From contig NZ_VJZD01000032.1 in NCBI RefSeq assembly GCF_009377175.1, positions 1 through 54,374 on the forward strand: a stretch of 54,374 bases of DNA. Reading direction: 5' to 3'. Under the pieces are notes generated by a model. That model was not told the DNA's origin. It saw nothing but the letters and a program-made list of their open reading frames with translations, and searched no databases. Position numbers and translations under genes: made by a program. Origin of the DNA: Streptomyces adustus. Lineage in GTDB: Bacteria > Actinomycetota > Actinomycetes > Streptomycetales > Streptomycetaceae. Position 1 is the first letter of the stretch. Each line of letters starts with the position of its first letter. Positions 32,552 to 41,494 of this stretch are shown one piece after another.

Positions 32552-33711
32552 CGGGCCACCTCCCGAACGGCGTCGTCGGCGCGCACCGCGTCGAACGCGT
32601 CCCGCAGGACGTCCCGTTCCCGTTCGTCGGGCCCTGCGCCGCGCACATGCGCCACGAAGTCCTCCGCGATCTGCTGGTCGCTGCGGTCGGCGAGCCGTGC
32701 GGCGTACGACAGGCCGGGGTCGTCCGGGGCTCGCTCGGGGTCGAACACGAGGCTGAGGGTGTGCGGGAAGCGCTCGGTGAGCCGGGCCATGGGGTCGGCC
32801 GGGCGGACCGGGTCGGTGAGCGTCGCCTCGACCCACGCCTCCTCGTGCCGGGCGAGCGCGGGGTCGGCGAGGAGCCGCTCCAGCGGGCCGCGGACGCGGG
32901 CCAGCGCGCGGGGGACCGGGCAGTCGACGCGTTCGGCGGTGACCGTGCCGTCGGCGTCCAGGTCGACGAGCCACATGCTCTTGCGGTGCTCCGCCTCGGA
33001 GAAGGAGTACGCGAGCGGGGAGCCGGAGTAGCGCACGCGCTCGGTGATCGTCTGGCAGCCGTGCAGATGCCCCAGGGCCACGTAGTCCACGCCGTCGAAG
33101 ACTCCGGCGGGTACGGCGGCCACTCCGCCGACGGTGATGTCCCGCTCGCTGTCGCTGGCCTCTCCCCCGGTGACGAAGGCGTGGGCCAGGACGACGGAAC
33201 GGGTGCCGCCCGCCCGGCCGGCGAGGTCGGCGCGGACCCGCTCCATGGCGGCGGCGAGCACGGCCTCGTGCCCCGGCTTCGGCACCGCGAACTCGTCCTT
33301 GACCAGGGCGGGTTCGAGATACGGCAGGCCGTAGAAGGCGACGTCGCCGTGCGCGTCGGCCAGCACCACCGGTGTGCCGCAGGCCGCGGGCTCGGTGCGC
33401 AGATGGATGCCGGCGCGGTCGATCAGCCCGGCGCCGACCCCCAGCCGGCGGGCGGAGTCGTGGTTGCCGGAGATCATCACGGTCGGCACGCCGAGTTCGG
33501 CGAGCCGGTGCAGGGCGTCGTCGAACAGCTCGACCGCGCCGAGCGGTGGCACCGCCCGGTCGTAGACGTCTCCCGACACGACCACGGCGTCCACGGCGTG
33601 CTCACGCACGGTCGTGACGAGGTGACCGATGAAGTCGGCCTGGGCGTCGAGCATGCCGACCCGGTGGAACGACCGGCCCAGATGCCAGTCGGACGTGTGC
33701 AGCAACCTCAA
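32548..33711 (-). CDS. sbcD: SbcD exonuclease subunit (Mre11-like)
   Basis: A 387-residue Mn-dependent metallophosphoesterase nuclease, partner of SbcC. All phosphoesterase motifs are present: LHTSDWHLGR, VVVSGDVYDRA, VMISGNHDSARR, VLAHAFV and LGHLHGCQ. The C-terminal capping region is normal in length. The start is TTG at 33711, with GGAG seven bases upstream; the methionine is expected right before RLLHTSDWHLG, so no other start fits. The TTG overlaps the stop of a possible small upstream ORF. Confidence 0.95.
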   Translation of the reverse strand: MRLLHTSDWHLGRSFHRVGMLDAQADFIGHLVTTVREHAVDAVVVSGDVYDRAVPPLGAVELFDDALHRLAELGVPTVMISGNHDSARRLGVGAGLIDRAGIHLRTEPAACGTPVVLADAHGDVAFYGLPYLEPALVKDEFAVPKPGHEAVLAAAMERVRADLAGRAGGTRSVVLAHAFVTGGEASDSERDITVGGVAAVPAGVFDGVDYVALGHLHGCQTITERVRYSGSPLAYSFSEAEHRKSMWLVDLDADGTVTAERVDCPVPRALARVRGPLERLLADPALARHEEAWVEATLTDPVRPADPMARLTERFPHTLSLVFDPERAPDDPGLSYAARLADRSDQQIAEDFVAHVRGAGPDERERDVLRDAFDAVRADDAVREVAR

Positions 33712-33896
33712 GAAACCGCTCCGCCCCGCACGTCTCCCCCACCTGCGCCTTCCGGACCGGTACTCGCGGGCGCGCGGCGGAAGGCACCGGCGCGCACTCG
33801 GGCCGAGCCGGCATGGACCCGCCGGACGGCGTCCACCACGCTAACGCCTTTCGGCAACCGATCCCCCACGGATCCCGGCCCGTCACACCCGCACAA
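33708..33896 (-). CDS. Possible 62-codon ORF coupled to sbcD
   Basis: A GTG-started frame whose TGA overlaps the sbcD TTG (TTGA), the geometry of translational coupling. The product is Gly/Ala/Arg-rich (the middle reads LPKGVSVVDAVRRVHAG) and I recognise no family. It may be chance in GC-rich DNA; the spacing to sbcD is the only support. The rest of the spacer, to 33984, holds a short AT-rich patch at 33895-33927 (AATTGTCCGATATATCC) that may contain the sbcD promoter. Confidence 0.2.
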   Translation of the reverse strand: MCGCDGPGSVGDRLPKGVSVVDAVRRVHAGSARVRAGAFRRAPASTGPEGAGGGDVRGGAVS

Positions 33897-33984
33897 CAGT
33901 CAATTGTCCGATATATCCACATTGGCGTGACGGATGGCCGCCGCCGAGGTGAGCAACGAGATACGTCCTGCACCAGTCGGAGCG

Positions 33985-34611
33985 TCAGGCGTCCCCGTAC
34001 GCCTCGCCGCCCAGTTCGAACCCCGCGGTGCCGGCCGTCACGTCCGCGAGCCATCCCCGGAAGGCCGGCACGTCCGCGTCCGGCAGCCCGATCTCGATGG
34101 TGACCGCCTCCCCGTACCGCACGTCCCGCACCTCCCGCCCGGTCGAGCGCAGGTCGTTCTGGACCTTGCCCGCGCGCTGGTGGTCGACGGTCACCGTGGC
34201 CACCCGGAAGCGCCGCCGGGTCAGGGTGCCGAGGGTGTCCAGGGCCTCGCCGACGGCGCCGCCGTACGCCCGGATCAGTCCGCCCGCGCCGAGCTTGACG
34301 CCGCCGTAGTAGCGGGTGACGACGGCGACGACGTACCGCATGTCGCGGCGCAGCAGCATCTGGAGCATGGGGACCCCGGCCGTGCCGCCCGGCTCGCCGT
34401 CGTCGCTGGCCTTCTGGACGGACGCGTCGGCTCCGATGACGTAGGCCCAGCAGTTGTGCGTGGCGTCGGCGTGCTCCTTGCGGACGGCGGCGACGAAGTC
34501 CTGCGCCTCCTGCTCGGTGGCCGCCGGGGCGAGCGCGCACAGGAAGCGGGAACGGTTGACCTCGGTCTCGTGCACACCCGGGTGGGCGACGGTGCGGTAC
34601 TGGTCCTGCAT
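33985..34611 (-). CDS. YigZ/IMPACT-family protein
   Basis: A 208-residue protein of the UPF0029 (YigZ/IMPACT) family, conserved from bacteria to eukaryotes and linked to translation control, with the bacterial role still unclear. The signature region is [10 protein letters not shown] followed by [15 protein letters not shown], then [22 protein letters not shown]-terminal DUF1949-type domain follows ([20 protein letters not shown]). It diverges from the APC transporter gene. Confidence 0.92.
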   Translation of the reverse strand: MQDQYRTVAHPGVHETEVNRSRFLCALAPAATEQEAQDFVAAVRKEHADATHNCWAYVIGADASVQKASDDGEPGGTAGVPMLQMLLRRDMRYVVAVVTRYYGGVKLGAGGLIRAYGGAVGEALDTLGTLTRRRFRVATVTVDHQRAGKVQNDLRSTGREVRDVRYGEAVTIEIGLPDADVPAFRGWLADVTAGTAGFELGGEAYGDA

Positions 34612-34638
34612 CCGGCCAGCCTAGACGGAGCCCGGGAG

Positions 34639-34686
34639 GCCGCCCGCACGGCTGCTCGTGCGGCCGCCCGTGCGGTCGCCCGCGTC
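34639..34686. repeat. Degenerate 12-bp tandem repeat, four units
   Basis: GCCGCCCGCACG, GCTGCTCGTGCG, GCCGCCCGTGCG and GTCGCCCGCGTC lie head to tail in the 125-bp spacer between the YigZ and APC genes. A 9-bp hairpin follows (GTCGCCCGC with GCGGGCGAC). Confidence 0.6.
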
Positions 34687-34736
34687 GCGGGTGCGGGCGA
34701 CGATGTGGGGAGGTCCGCAAGACGGGAGACACCGGC

Positions 34737-36743
34737 ATGACCGGCACGCACGTGGGGAGCACCGGCAGCGCCGGGGCCGCCCCGTCGGGCGCCACCCCGT
34801 CGGGCCGCCCCGCGCGCACCTCCCGCTGGCGGGCCTGGCTGCTGGAGGGCCTGAGCGAGCAGACCGCGCGGCACCCCGGCCCGCACGCGAAGGCGCGGGC
34901 CGGGCAGGAGGGCCACCGGTGGTGGCGGGTGATGTGCCTGACCGGTGTCGACTACTTCTCCACGCTCGGCTACCAGCCGGGCATCGCGGCGCTCGCCGCC
35001 GGGCTGCTGTCCCCGCTCGCGACCATGGTGCTGATCGCGCTGACCCTGTTCGGCGCGCTGCCGGTCTACCGCCGGGTGGCGCGCGAGAGCCCGCACGGCG
35101 AGGGGTCGATCGCCATGCTGGAGCGGCTGCTGTCGTGGTGGTCGGGGAAGATCTTCGTGCTGGTGCTGCTGGGCTTCGCGGCGACCGACTTCATCATCAC
35201 GATCACCCTGTCGGCGGCGGACGCCGCCGCGCACGTGGTGGAGAACCCGTTCGCGCCGCCGTGGCTGCGGGGCGAGAACCTGTGGATCACCCTCGTCCTT
35301 GTGGGTCTGCTGGGCGGGGTCTTCCTGAAGGGCTTCAGGGAGGCGATCGGCATCGCGGTGACACTGGTGGCGACGTATCTGACCCTGAATCTGGTGGTGC
35401 TCGCCGCCGCCGCGTGGGCGGTGTTCACCGGCCCGGTGCGCGTCGACGACTGGATCGACGCACTGAGCGCGCAGCACTCCTCGCCCCTGATGATGATCGG
35501 CGTGGCGCTGCTGGTCTTCCCGAAGCTGGCGCTCGGCATGTCCGGCTTCGAGACCGGCGTGGCCGTGATGCCACAGGTCAGGGGCGCTCCGACGGACACC
35601 TACGAGAACCCGGCGGGCCGTATCCACGGCACCCGCAGGCTGCTCACCACGGCCGCGCTCGTCATGAGCTGCTTCCTGCTGCTGTCCAGCCTCGCCACGA
35701 CGATCCTCATCCCGCAGTCGGAGTTCAGGAGCGGCGGCGAGGCCAACGGCCGCGCGCTGGCCTATCTCGCCCACCAGCATCTCGGCCAGGTGTTCGGCAC
35801 GGTGTACGACATCTCCACGATCACGATCCTGTGGTTCGCGGGCGCCTCCGCGCTGGCCGGGCTGCTGAACCTCGTACCGCGCTATCTGCCCCGCTACGGC
35901 ATGGCACCCGAGTGGACGCGGGCGGTGCGTCCGCTGGTGCTCGTCTTCATGACGGCGGCGGTGCTCATCACCCTGTGGTTCGACGCGAGCGTGGACCGGC
36001 AGAGCGGCGCGTACGCGACCGGTGTGCTGGTGCTGATGCTGTCGGCGTCGTTCGCCTCCACGGTCGCCGTGCACCGGCGTGGCCGGCGCCGTGCCGCGCT
36101 CGGGTTCGGCGCGATCACCTCCGTGTTCGCGTACACGCTGGTGGCGAACGTCATCGAACGACCGGACGGCATCAAGATCGCGGCGATCTTCATCGTGGCC
36201 ATCCTGGTGACCTCGTTCGTCTCGCGGGTGCACCGTGCCTTCGAACTGCGCGTCGCCGAGGTCGTCCTCGACGAGCGCGCGCGGCGGATCGTCGACGGGG
36301 CGGCCCGGGCGGGCCCGCTGCGGCTGATCGCGAACGAACCGGTGGAGCACACCCGGCGGGAGTACCGGGCCAGGGAGCACGAGCAACGCGGGCACACCCC
36401 CATCCCGAAGGGCGGTCCTGTGCTGTTCCTGGAGGTGTTCGTGCGGGACTCCTCGGACTTCAGCGCCGACGTCACCGTGCGCGGCGACGAGCTGCACGGC
36501 GTACGGCGGCTGCGGGCGCAGGGCCCGACGGTGCCCAACACCATCGCCGCGGTGCTGCTGGCCCTGCGCGACCGCACCGGCGAGGTGCCGCACGCCTACT
36601 TCAGCTGGACGGAGGGCAACCCGGTCAGCCATCTGATCCGGTTCCTGGTCTTCGGCGACGGCGAGGTCGCGCCGGTCACCCGGGAGGTGCTGCGCCGCGC
36701 GGAACAGTCCCCGCCGCGCAGACCGTACGTCCATGTGGGCTGA
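34737..36743 (+). CDS. APC-superfamily permease with C-terminal cytoplasmic domain
   Basis: A 668-residue membrane protein of the amino acid-polyamine-organocation superfamily with about 12 membrane segments. The N-terminal motif [19 protein letters not shown] lies in the first segment, followed by [21 protein letters not shown] cytoplasmic domain of about 170 residues follows the last membrane segment ([40 protein letters not shown]). The large tail recalls KimA/KUP-like ion carriers more than simple amino-acid permeases, so potassium or an amino acid are both possible. ATG with GGGAG upstream. It stands alone. Confidence 0.85.
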   Translation: MTGTHVGSTGSAGAAPSGATPSGRPARTSRWRAWLLEGLSEQTARHPGPHAKARAGQEGHRWWRVMCLTGVDYFSTLGYQPGIAALAAGLLSPLATMVLIALTLFGALPVYRRVARESPHGEGSIAMLERLLSWWSGKIFVLVLLGFAATDFIITITLSAADAAAHVVENPFAPPWLRGENLWITLVLVGLLGGVFLKGFREAIGIAVTLVATYLTLNLVVLAAAAWAVFTGPVRVDDWIDALSAQHSSPLMMIGVALLVFPKLALGMSGFETGVAVMPQVRGAPTDTYENPAGRIHGTRRLLTTAALVMSCFLLLSSLATTILIPQSEFRSGGEANGRALAYLAHQHLGQVFGTVYDISTITILWFAGASALAGLLNLVPRYLPRYGMAPEWTRAVRPLVLVFMTAAVLITLWFDASVDRQSGAYATGVLVLMLSASFASTVAVHRRGRRRAALGFGAITSVFAYTLVANVIERPDGIKIAAIFIVAILVTSFVSRVHRAFELRVAEVVLDERARRIVDGAARAGPLRLIANEPVEHTRREYRAREHEQRGHTPIPKGGPVLFLEVFVRDSSDFSADVTVRGDELHGVRRLRAQGPTVPNTIAAVLLALRDRTGEVPHAYFSWTEGNPVSHLIRFLVFGDGEVAPVTREVLRRAEQSPPRRPYVHVG

Positions 36744-36764
36744 GGCCGGTTCGCCGGAGAAGCC

Positions 36765-37310
36765 CTAGCTCAGCCGCCGGCCCCTCGGCACCGTCATCGA
36801 CGTCAGCAGGGCCGAGCCCGGGGCGAGCGCCCGCCAGGTGCTCCCGTACCAGGCGAGGACCGCGATCGCGGAGGTCGGGAACTTCGCCCGGACCTCCTCC
36901 AGCGCTCCGTCGAGGCCGTCGTCGGCCAGGGCGAGGACGAGTTCCTCCAGGCCGGGATTGTGGCCGACCAGCAGCAGCGTCTCGATCTCGGGCGGTGTCT
37001 CGCGCACCACGTCCAGCAGTTCCGGCGCACCGGCCCCGTACAGCCGCGGGTCGTAGCGCACCGGCGGCGGGGTGCCCCATTCGGCGGCGGCCAGGTCCCA
37101 GGTCTGCCGGGCCCGCAGGGCGGTGGAGCACAGGGCGAGGTCGGGCAGGAAGTCGGTCTCGGCGAGGGCCCGGCCCGCGGCCGGGGCGTCCCGGCGGCCG
37201 CGCGGCGCGAGCGGCCGCCGGTGGTCGGGCACGCCCTCCGGCCAGGCGGACTTGGCGTGCCGCAGCACGACCAGACGGCGCAGCGGTCCCGCTCCGGCGC
37301 GCGCGGTCAT
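36765..37310 (-). CDS. SixA-type histidine phosphatase
   Basis: A 181-residue histidine-phosphatase-superfamily protein of the SixA branch, which removes phosphate from phosphohistidine. The catalytic motif is VVLRHAKSAWPEG (an RHG variant with Ala) and the second His is in LLLVGHNPGLEEL. RARQTWD supplies another phosphate-binding Arg. The ATG at 37310 overlaps the stop of the upstream gene (ATGA). The target in Streptomyces is unknown. Confidence 0.9.
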   Translation of the reverse strand: MTARAGAGPLRRLVVLRHAKSAWPEGVPDHRRPLAPRGRRDAPAAGRALAETDFLPDLALCSTALRARQTWDLAAAEWGTPPPVRYDPRLYGAGAPELLDVVRETPPEIETLLLVGHNPGLEELVLALADDGLDGALEEVRAKFPTSAIAVLAWYGSTWRALAPGSALLTSMTVPRGRRLS

Positions 37311-38035
37311 ACCAGGGTTCCCAGGTCGCGGGTGAGCTCCAGGCCCAGCAGCCGGTCGGCGTAGGCGTACGTCTCGAAGCGGGCGCCCTCCGGCAGGTCC
37401 GGCCCGGCCTCCTCCACCCAGCGCAGCACATTCAGCACCTCGGGCACGTCCAGGTCGTCCTCCCAGGCGGTGCGCAGCCGTACCCGCACCTCGTCGGGGA
37501 CCGGCCGGGAGGGGCGGGTCGCCCAGCCGGCGACCGCGCGGCGCCAGCGCCCGAGGGTGTGCTCGGCGTCCGTCAGGACAGTCGGTTCGAGGTGGAGGGG
37601 CGCGCCGCGCGGGTGGCCGAGGAGCGCCAGCCGCAACACGGTCGGGTCGGTGCCCTGCGGGACACCCGCCCCATCGGGGAGGACGGGCGCGACCTCGACC
37701 CGGACGCCGTCGGGGACGGTGCCGCCCGTGCCCACCACGTGCAGGACCTGGGCCTCGCCCAGTCCGGTCCCGATCTCCCGCGCGTCCTCGAAGGGCCGGA
37801 TCCCGAGAGCCGCGGCGCCCGCGCGCAGCTCGGCCGCCTCCCGCGGTGCGGTCAGCAGCGCCCACACCGGCGTGCCGCCGAGTTCGAGGGCGCGCACGAG
37901 AAGGTCGGTGACGAGCAGCAGGCGCAGGGCGGTGATGTCGAACCCGGGCACATGCGCCTCGACCCGGGTCAGGCCCCGGCGGACCGGGGCGGCGTCGACG
38001 AGTTCGCCAATACGGGCGTCGATGATGCGGAGCAC
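37307..38035 (-). CDS. CysS/MshC-like protein lacking synthetase motifs
   Basis: A 242-residue protein usually left hypothetical. Read by eye, it follows the shape of cysteinyl-tRNA synthetase or mycothiol ligase MshC. The N-terminus LRIIDARIGELVDAAPVRRG resembles their first strand and PL-PG turn. ALRLLLVTDLLVRALELGGTPVWALLT resembles the next Rossmann helix and strand. The C-terminus (AWEDDLDVPEVLNVLRWVEE) resembles their DALR-type helical region. The Cys zinc ligand, HIGH and KMSKS motifs are all missing. It is probably not a ligase. The start is GTG. It overlaps the SixA gene by four bases. The family link is tentative; the gene itself is well supported. Confidence 0.75.
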   Translation of the reverse strand: MLRIIDARIGELVDAAPVRRGLTRVEAHVPGFDITALRLLLVTDLLVRALELGGTPVWALLTAPREAAELRAGAAALGIRPFEDAREIGTGLGEAQVLHVVGTGGTVPDGVRVEVAPVLPDGAGVPQGTDPTVLRLALLGHPRGAPLHLEPTVLTDAEHTLGRWRRAVAGWATRPSRPVPDEVRVRLRTAWEDDLDVPEVLNVLRWVEEAGPDLPEGARFETYAYADRLLGLELTRDLGTLV

Positions 38036-38197
38036 GAGGTGAGCGTAGGCGGGTGGAGGCCGTCGCGCAGACAGGCTGCGCGGAATCAGGACATCGAACC
38101 GGTACGGCGGGCGGGTCGGGACCGCCGGAATCCCACCGCGTACCGTGCTGTTGTCCCCGGGAGAGCTCTTTTCCCGTCTGTGTCGAGGAGGCCGCCG

Positions 38198-38605
38198 GTG
38201 TACGGCGACGAGGCAACGATCCGCAAGATACTCACCGGGCTCGGTGACACCTGGGCCGTGGTGGGCCTGTCGTCCAACCGCGACCGCGCCGCGTACGGCG
38301 TCGCCGAGGTGCTCCAGCGCTTCGGCAAGCGTGTCGTCCCCGTGCACCCCAAGGCGGAGACCGTGCACGGCGAGCGCGGCTACGCGTCCCTCGCGGACAT
38401 CCCCTTCGACGTGGACGTGGTCGACGTGTTCGTCAACGGCCACCTCGCCGGGGCGGTCGCCGACGAGGCGGTCGCCAAGGGGGCGCGGGCGGTCTGGTTC
38501 CAGCTCGGCGTCGTGGACGAGGAGGCGTACGACCGTACCCGGGCCGCGGGCCTGGAGATGGTGATGGACCGCTGCCCGGCGATCGAGATCCCGAGGCTGG
38601 GCTGA
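38198..38605 (+). CDS. CoA-binding domain protein (YccU type)
   Basis: A 135-residue single-domain CoA-binding Rossmann protein, similar to the N-terminal domain of succinyl-CoA synthetase alpha. Key parts are TWAVVGLSSNRDRAAYGVAEVLQRFG, VVPVHPKAETVHGERGYASL and ARAVWFQLGVVDEEAY, with the conserved Cys in VMDRCPAIEIPRL. The start is GTG with GAGGAGG six bases upstream. The role is unknown, but the family is widely conserved. Confidence 0.92.
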   Translation: MYGDEATIRKILTGLGDTWAVVGLSSNRDRAAYGVAEVLQRFGKRVVPVHPKAETVHGERGYASLADIPFDVDVVDVFVNGHLAGAVADEAVAKGARAVWFQLGVVDEEAYDRTRAAGLEMVMDRCPAIEIPRLG

Positions 38606-38645
38606 GCGCCGCTCCCTCCGGTACGACCGAGGCGTCGGCCGCGGG

Positions 38646-39011
38646 TCAGTCGTGCACGGGCTGGTCGCGGAGCCGGTGGTCGGCCACGTCGAGCGCCTCG
38701 TCCAGCAGTCGGCGCAGATGGCCGTCGCGGAGCGCGTAGACGACCCGGCGGCCCTCCTTGCGGGTGCTCACCAGTCCGGCGAGGCGCAGCCGCGCCAGAT
38801 GCTGGCTGACGGCGGGCCGCGCCGCGCCGCACGTCTCCGTGAGCGTGGTGACGTCCGCCTCGCCCGCCGCCAGGGCGTGCAGCAGGGTGAGGCGGGTGCG
38901 GTCGCCGAGCAGGGCGAGGATCTCGGCGGCGAGGGCGAAATGCTCCTCGCCGGGGGTACGCGGATGCCCGTGATGCTGATGCGCAGGCGACAGGTGCATG
39001 TGTGCGCTCAT
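38646..39011 (-). CDS. ArsR/SmtB-family metal-responsive repressor
   Basis: A 121-residue ArsR/SmtB regulator with a His-rich N-terminus (HMHLSPAHQHHGH), a winged helix-turn-helix (LLGDRTRLTLLHALAAGE, then ETCGAARPAVSQHLARLRLAG) and acidic/His residues near the C-terminal helix (DEALDVADHRLRDQPVHD) typical of an alpha-5 zinc/cobalt site. It diverges from a CDF metal exporter and most likely represses it until metal binds. An inverted repeat overlaps its start codon, suggesting autorepression. The ATG at 39011 is chosen because upstream codons would run through the operator. Confidence 0.92.
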   Translation of the reverse strand: MSAHMHLSPAHQHHGHPRTPGEEHFALAAEILALLGDRTRLTLLHALAAGEADVTTLTETCGAARPAVSQHLARLRLAGLVSTRKEGRRVVYALRDGHLRRLLDEALDVADHRLRDQPVHD

Positions 39012-39018
39012 GCGCACA
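39001..39018. promoter_or_regulatory. ArsR-type operator candidate (7-bp inverted repeat)
   Basis: TGTGCGC and GCGCACA separated by TCAT, centred on the start codon of the ArsR gene and 70 bases from the exporter start. Size and placement suit an ArsR/SmtB dimer site. Confidence 0.55.
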
Positions 39019-39087
39019 TAATGGCGTCGAGGGCGAGTCGCGTCCACTCCCGCGCACCTGCGCCCGGCGCACCGGAAGGGGATCGCC

Positions 39088-40260
39088 GTGAGCGACCGGC
39101 ACGACAAGGGACACGAGCAGGACCACGCGCACGGCCACGGTCGTGGTCATGTGCATGACGACGGGCACGGGCCCGGCCCTGCCCGGCGTCAGGACCAGGG
39201 GGCGGCCCGTCATGAACACGGGCACTCCCACCACCGAGCACACTCCCCCAGCCACGAGGGGGCCCGCGCCGCAGGCCGGCTGCGGCACCGCCTCGCCCAT
39301 CTCCTCACCCCGCACTCCCACGAGAGCGCCGACCGGCTCGATCCCGCCCTGGAGGCCTCGGCCCGGGGGCTGCGCGCGCTGTGGGTGTCGCTGGCCGTGC
39401 TCGGGGCGACGGCGGCGGTGCAGGCGGTCGTCGTGGTCCTGTCCGGGTCGGTGGCGCTGCTCGGCGACACGGTGCACAACACCGCGGACGCGCTGACCGC
39501 CGTACCGCTCGGCATCGCCTTCCTGCTGGGCCGGCGGGCGGCGAATCGCCGCTTCACCTACGGCTACGGCCGCGCGGAGGACCTGGCGGGTCTGGCGATC
39601 GTGCTGACGATCGGCGCGTCGGCGGCGTTCGCGGGGTGGACGGCGTTCGAGCGGCTGCTGTCCCCGCGGCCCGTCGAGCACGTCCCGGCGGTCGCCGTGG
39701 CCGCCCTGGTCGGTTTCGCGGGCAACGAGTGGGTGGCCCGGTACCGGATCCGGGTCGGCCGCTCGATCGGTTCGGCCGCGCTGGTCGCCGACGGACTGCA
39801 CGCCCGGACCGACGGGTTCACCTCGCTGGCGGTACTGGCCGGCGCCGGCGGCTCGGCGCTCGGCTGGCAGGCGGCCGACCCGGTGGTCGGCCTGGCGATC
39901 ACGGCCGCGATCGCGCTGATGCTGCGGGACGCGGCGCGCGAGGTGCTGCGGCGGGTCATGGACGCCGTGGACCCGGCGCTGGTGGACCGGGCCGAGCGGG
40001 CGCTGTCGGCGGTCGAGGGGGTGCACGGGGTCGGCGAGCTGCGGCTGCGCTGGATCGGGCACCGGCTGCGCGCCGAGGTGGCCGTGGTGGTGGACGGCGA
40101 GGCGACCGTACGGCAGGCGCACGCGATCGCCGTGGACGCCGAGCACGCCCTGCTGCACGCCGTTCCCCGGCTCACCGCGGCCCTGGTGCACGCCGATCCG
40201 GCGCCGGTCGCGGGCCAGGCCGACCCCCATCTGGCACTGGCCCACCACGCGCGGGTGTGA
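39088..40260 (+). CDS. CDF-family metal cation exporter
   Basis: A 390-residue cation diffusion facilitator, exporting Zn2+ or Co2+ by proton antiport. A very His-rich cytoplasmic N-terminus of about 55 residues (HDKGHEQDHAHGHGRGHVHD and further) likely binds metal. Six membrane segments follow. The transport-site HxxxD motifs are HNTAD in segment 2 and HARTD in segment 5, the His/Asp pattern of Zn2+ exporters. The C-terminal domain is normal. The start is GTG with GGAAGGGG upstream. Its repressor is divergent. Confidence 0.94.
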   Translation: MSDRHDKGHEQDHAHGHGRGHVHDDGHGPGPARRQDQGAARHEHGHSHHRAHSPSHEGARAAGRLRHRLAHLLTPHSHESADRLDPALEASARGLRALWVSLAVLGATAAVQAVVVVLSGSVALLGDTVHNTADALTAVPLGIAFLLGRRAANRRFTYGYGRAEDLAGLAIVLTIGASAAFAGWTAFERLLSPRPVEHVPAVAVAALVGFAGNEWVARYRIRVGRSIGSAALVADGLHARTDGFTSLAVLAGAGGSALGWQAADPVVGLAITAAIALMLRDAAREVLRRVMDAVDPALVDRAERALSAVEGVHGVGELRLRWIGHRLRAEVAVVVDGEATVRQAHAIAVDAEHALLHAVPRLTAALVHADPAPVAGQADPHLALAHHARV

Positions 40261-40262
40261 CC

Positions 40263-40820
40263 TCAGGCCACGCCCAGACCCTCCAGCACGACGGCACCGG
40301 GCAGTTGCGCGAACGCCTTGCCGGGCACCAGCAGTTTGCCGCGCCTGCGGCCGCTGCCGACCAGGACGTACGGCAGATCGACGACGGCGGAGTCCACCAG
40401 CACCGGCCAGTCGCCGGGCAGTCCGATCGGGGTGATCCCGCCGTACTCCATGCCGGTCTCCCCCGTCGCCGTGTCCATGGGCGCGAACGAGGCCTTGCGC
40501 GCACCGAGTTGCCTTCGCACCACGCCGTTGACGTCGACGCGGGTCGTGGACAGGACCACGCACGCGGCCAGGGTGGTCCCGCTGCCGCGCTTGCCGGCGA
40601 CGACGACGCAGTTCGCGGACCGCTCCAGCAGGTCCCGGCCGTAGTGCTCGACGAAGACGGCGGTGTCGGCCCACTGCGGGTCGGTCTCGACGTAGAGGAT
40701 CTCGTCGGCGGGGACGGTGCCGCTCCAGCGGCGTACGGCGTCGGCGACCGGGTCGGTGAGCTCGTCGAGGCAGTCGGGGGCGGGGGTGGCGTGGTCGAAG
40801 TCTCCGATGGGTGCGCGCAT
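40263..40820 (-). CDS. YbaK/EbsC-type aminoacyl-tRNA deacylase
   Basis: A 185-residue protein of the YbaK/ProX deacylase family, which hydrolyses mischarged tRNAs. Markers are CVVVAGKRGSGTTLAACVVL, RQLGARKASFAPMDTATGET and YGGITPIGLPGDWPVLVD, with the family Lys in KASFA. It follows the XRE-cupin regulator on the same strand with a gap of 43 bases. It ends two bases from the convergent CDF gene. Confidence 0.9.
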   Translation of the reverse strand: MRAPIGDFDHATPAPDCLDELTDPVADAVRRWSGTVPADEILYVETDPQWADTAVFVEHYGRDLLERSANCVVVAGKRGSGTTLAACVVLSTTRVDVNGVVRRQLGARKASFAPMDTATGETGMEYGGITPIGLPGDWPVLVDSAVVDLPYVLVGSGRRRGKLLVPGKAFAQLPGAVVLEGLGVA

Positions 40821-40863
40821 GGCCGCACGGTAACAGCCGTCCGGCGGCTGCCCCGGGGGCGTC

Positions 40864-41436
40864 TCAGCGCACGGGCGGGACGGAGACCGCCATCACCATC
40901 TCCATCGGGACGTCGCCCCGGTTGCCGTACGTGTGCGGGGTGTCGGCCTCGAAGGACGCGCTCGCGCCGGTCGGGACGACGTGGTCCACGCCGTCGACGG
41001 TGAGGGTCAGCTCCCCCGCCAGGACATGGACGAGCTCGACCGTGCCGACGGGGTGCGGGTCGGAGAGGCTGTCGTCCCCGGGCATCAGCCGCCAGTCCCA
41101 CATCTCCAGCGGGCCCGGGGCCTCGGTGCCCGCGAGCAGCCGGTTGTAGCTGCCCGCGTCCGTGTGCCACAGCCGCACGGCCTGCTCGGCGGGGACGACG
41201 CGCACCTTCGGGCCCTGTTCGTAGTCGAGCAGGGTGGTGATGCTGATGCCGAGGGCGTCGCCGATCTTGACGACCGTGCCGATGCTGGGGTTGGTGCGGG
41301 CCTGCTCGATCTGGATGAGCATGCCGCGGCTGACGCCGGCCCGCGCGGCGAGCGCGTCCAGGGTGAAGCCGCGCTCGGTGCGCCAGCGCTTGACGTTGCG
41401 CGCCAGGGACTGGGTCAGCAGGTCGAGGTCCGACAC
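40864..41436 (-). CDS. XRE-family regulator with C-terminal cupin
   Basis: A 190-residue HTH-XRE/cupin regulator (PuuR-like). The helix-turn-helix is ERGFTLDALAARAGVSRGML and IEQARTNPSIGTVVKIGDAL. The cupin domain contains HPVGTVELVHVLAGELTL and TPHTYGNRGDVPMEMVM. It probably binds a small ligand and regulates the divergent DMT transporter. The start is GTG; an overlapping ATG two bases away is out of frame. Two identical-format palindromes lie in the divergent spacer. Confidence 0.92.
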   Translation of the reverse strand: MSDLDLLTQSLARNVKRWRTERGFTLDALAARAGVSRGMLIQIEQARTNPSIGTVVKIGDALGISITTLLDYEQGPKVRVVPAEQAVRLWHTDAGSYNRLLAGTEAPGPLEMWDWRLMPGDDSLSDPHPVGTVELVHVLAGELTLTVDGVDHVVPTGASASFEADTPHTYGNRGDVPMEMVMAVSVPPVR

Positions 41437-41494
41437 ATTCCGTCCAATATCTGGTGCGACCGGACATCCGTGGATATGCGGAGAGCACTCGGGG

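Noticed and set aside
28992..32648. A 1218-codon minus-strand frame over the sbcC region
   Set aside because: Arg/Pro/Gly-rich shadow in another frame of sbcC, which has all its motifs; no recognisable domain.
33895..33927. AATTGTCCGATATATCC near sbcD as a damage-type promoter
   Set aside because: Does not match TTGTCRGTG (reads TTGTCCGAT) on the plus strand, no match on the minus strand, and it is about 190 bases from sbcD.
34612..34736. A c-di-AMP riboswitch upstream of the APC permease
   Set aside because: The spacer is only 125 bp, is filled by a 12-bp repeat and a simple hairpin, and lacks the conserved ydaO core as far as I can see.
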